Origin: an uncultured Clostridia bacterium
GTDB taxonomy: Bacteria; Bacillota; Clostridia; TANB77; CAG-508
DNA length: 12,781 bases
Reading direction: 5' to 3'
Assembly: GCA_947626705.1 (NCBI GenBank)
Contig: CANQTJ010000037.1
Location: forward strand, 1 to 12,781
Shown here piece after piece: positions 12,720-12,781 of this stretch (positions within the stretch are counted from its first letter, which is position 1; each line of letters opens with the position of its first letter). The translations under genes were made by a program, and so were the position numbers. Below the pieces are notes generated by a model that worked only from the letters and a program-made list of their open reading frames with translations, did not search any database and was not told where the DNA came from.

Positions 12720-12781
12720 ATGAAAACATATACAGAGGAATTTAAAAGAACAATAGTAGAATTATATGAAAATGGAAATAA
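12720..12781 (+). CDS. IS3-family transposase OrfA, 5' end only (partial)
   Basis: Only the first 20 codons are in the window: MKTYTEEFKRTIVELYENGN. This matches the start of the helix-turn-helix OrfA of IS3-family elements, which typically reads 'M...Y..EFK..iV.LY..G' and binds the terminal inverted repeats. In such elements a frameshift joins OrfA to the DDE catalytic OrfB to make the active transposase. AAAGGAG lies nine bases upstream of the ATG. Whether the element is intact cannot be seen. Some IS66 and IS1182-group helix-turn-helix proteins start similarly, but IS3 is the better fit. Confidence 0.75.
   Translation, partial: MKTYTEEFKRTIVELYENGN

Larger units (their letters stand above)
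12633..12781 (+). mobile_element. Left end of an IS3-type insertion sequence (partial)
   Basis: An OrfA-like transposase start at 12720 with its own promoter implies an insertion sequence entering from the right. Its left end should lie tens of bases before orfA, somewhere between about 12633 (TGTTAGAATAG) and 12661; the AGACACAAAATTTTACGA segment (12650-12667) looks like terminal-repeat sequence. The exact tip cannot be set without the right end. Confidence 0.5.

Overview
The window is a stretch of very AT-rich chromosome. SD-type ribosome sites (AGGAGG, GGAGG), sigma-A-like promoters, TGA read as a stop and a CotF-type spore coat gene point to a spore-forming member of the Clostridia (Bacillota), perhaps an uncultured gut lineage. 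The gene set is mostly ordinary chromosome, with two small genes of visibly different base composition and mobile-element fragments at both edges.

Left to right on the + strand: the 3' end of a probable Rpn/PD-(D/E)XK family gene runs in from the left edge and ends in a hairpin. A stand-alone thioredoxin follows, with its own terminator. Next come a class B penicillin-binding protein with an NTF2-like (MecA_N type) domain and, close behind, a single-pass membrane protein of unknown function. Then come a small gene of unknown function (4467-4736), a convergent minus-strand pair (a 57-aa protein and a CotF-like coat protein, 4867-5296), a divergent DUF305 gene, and a second unknown gene (6179-6625) encoding a two-helix membrane protein. 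The two unknown genes share promoter layout, leader hairpins and higher G+C.

An RNA m5C methyltransferase (NOL1/NOP2/Sun family) overlaps a RusA-type Holliday junction resolvase by 11 bases. They are followed by an Amidase_6 protein and by an SH3-CAP secreted protein whose frame is broken by one base near 9148. Serine O-acetyltransferase (cysE) and a 631-aa coiled-coil protein with a 60-bp acidic tandem repeat come next. The last 470 bases hold two terminators, a strong promoter that starts a probable structured RNA, and the promoter and first 20 codons of an IS3-type transposase OrfA cut by the right edge.

Functional themes are the cell wall and envelope (PBP, Amidase_6, SH3-CAP, two membrane proteins), sporulation (coat pair) and housekeeping (thioredoxin, CysE, RNA methyltransferase, RusA). 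Most genes appear to be separate transcription units with their own hairpin terminators. Clear co-transcription is seen only for the PBP/membrane pair, the coat pair and the methyltransferase/rusA pair. No tRNA, rRNA or CRISPR array was seen.
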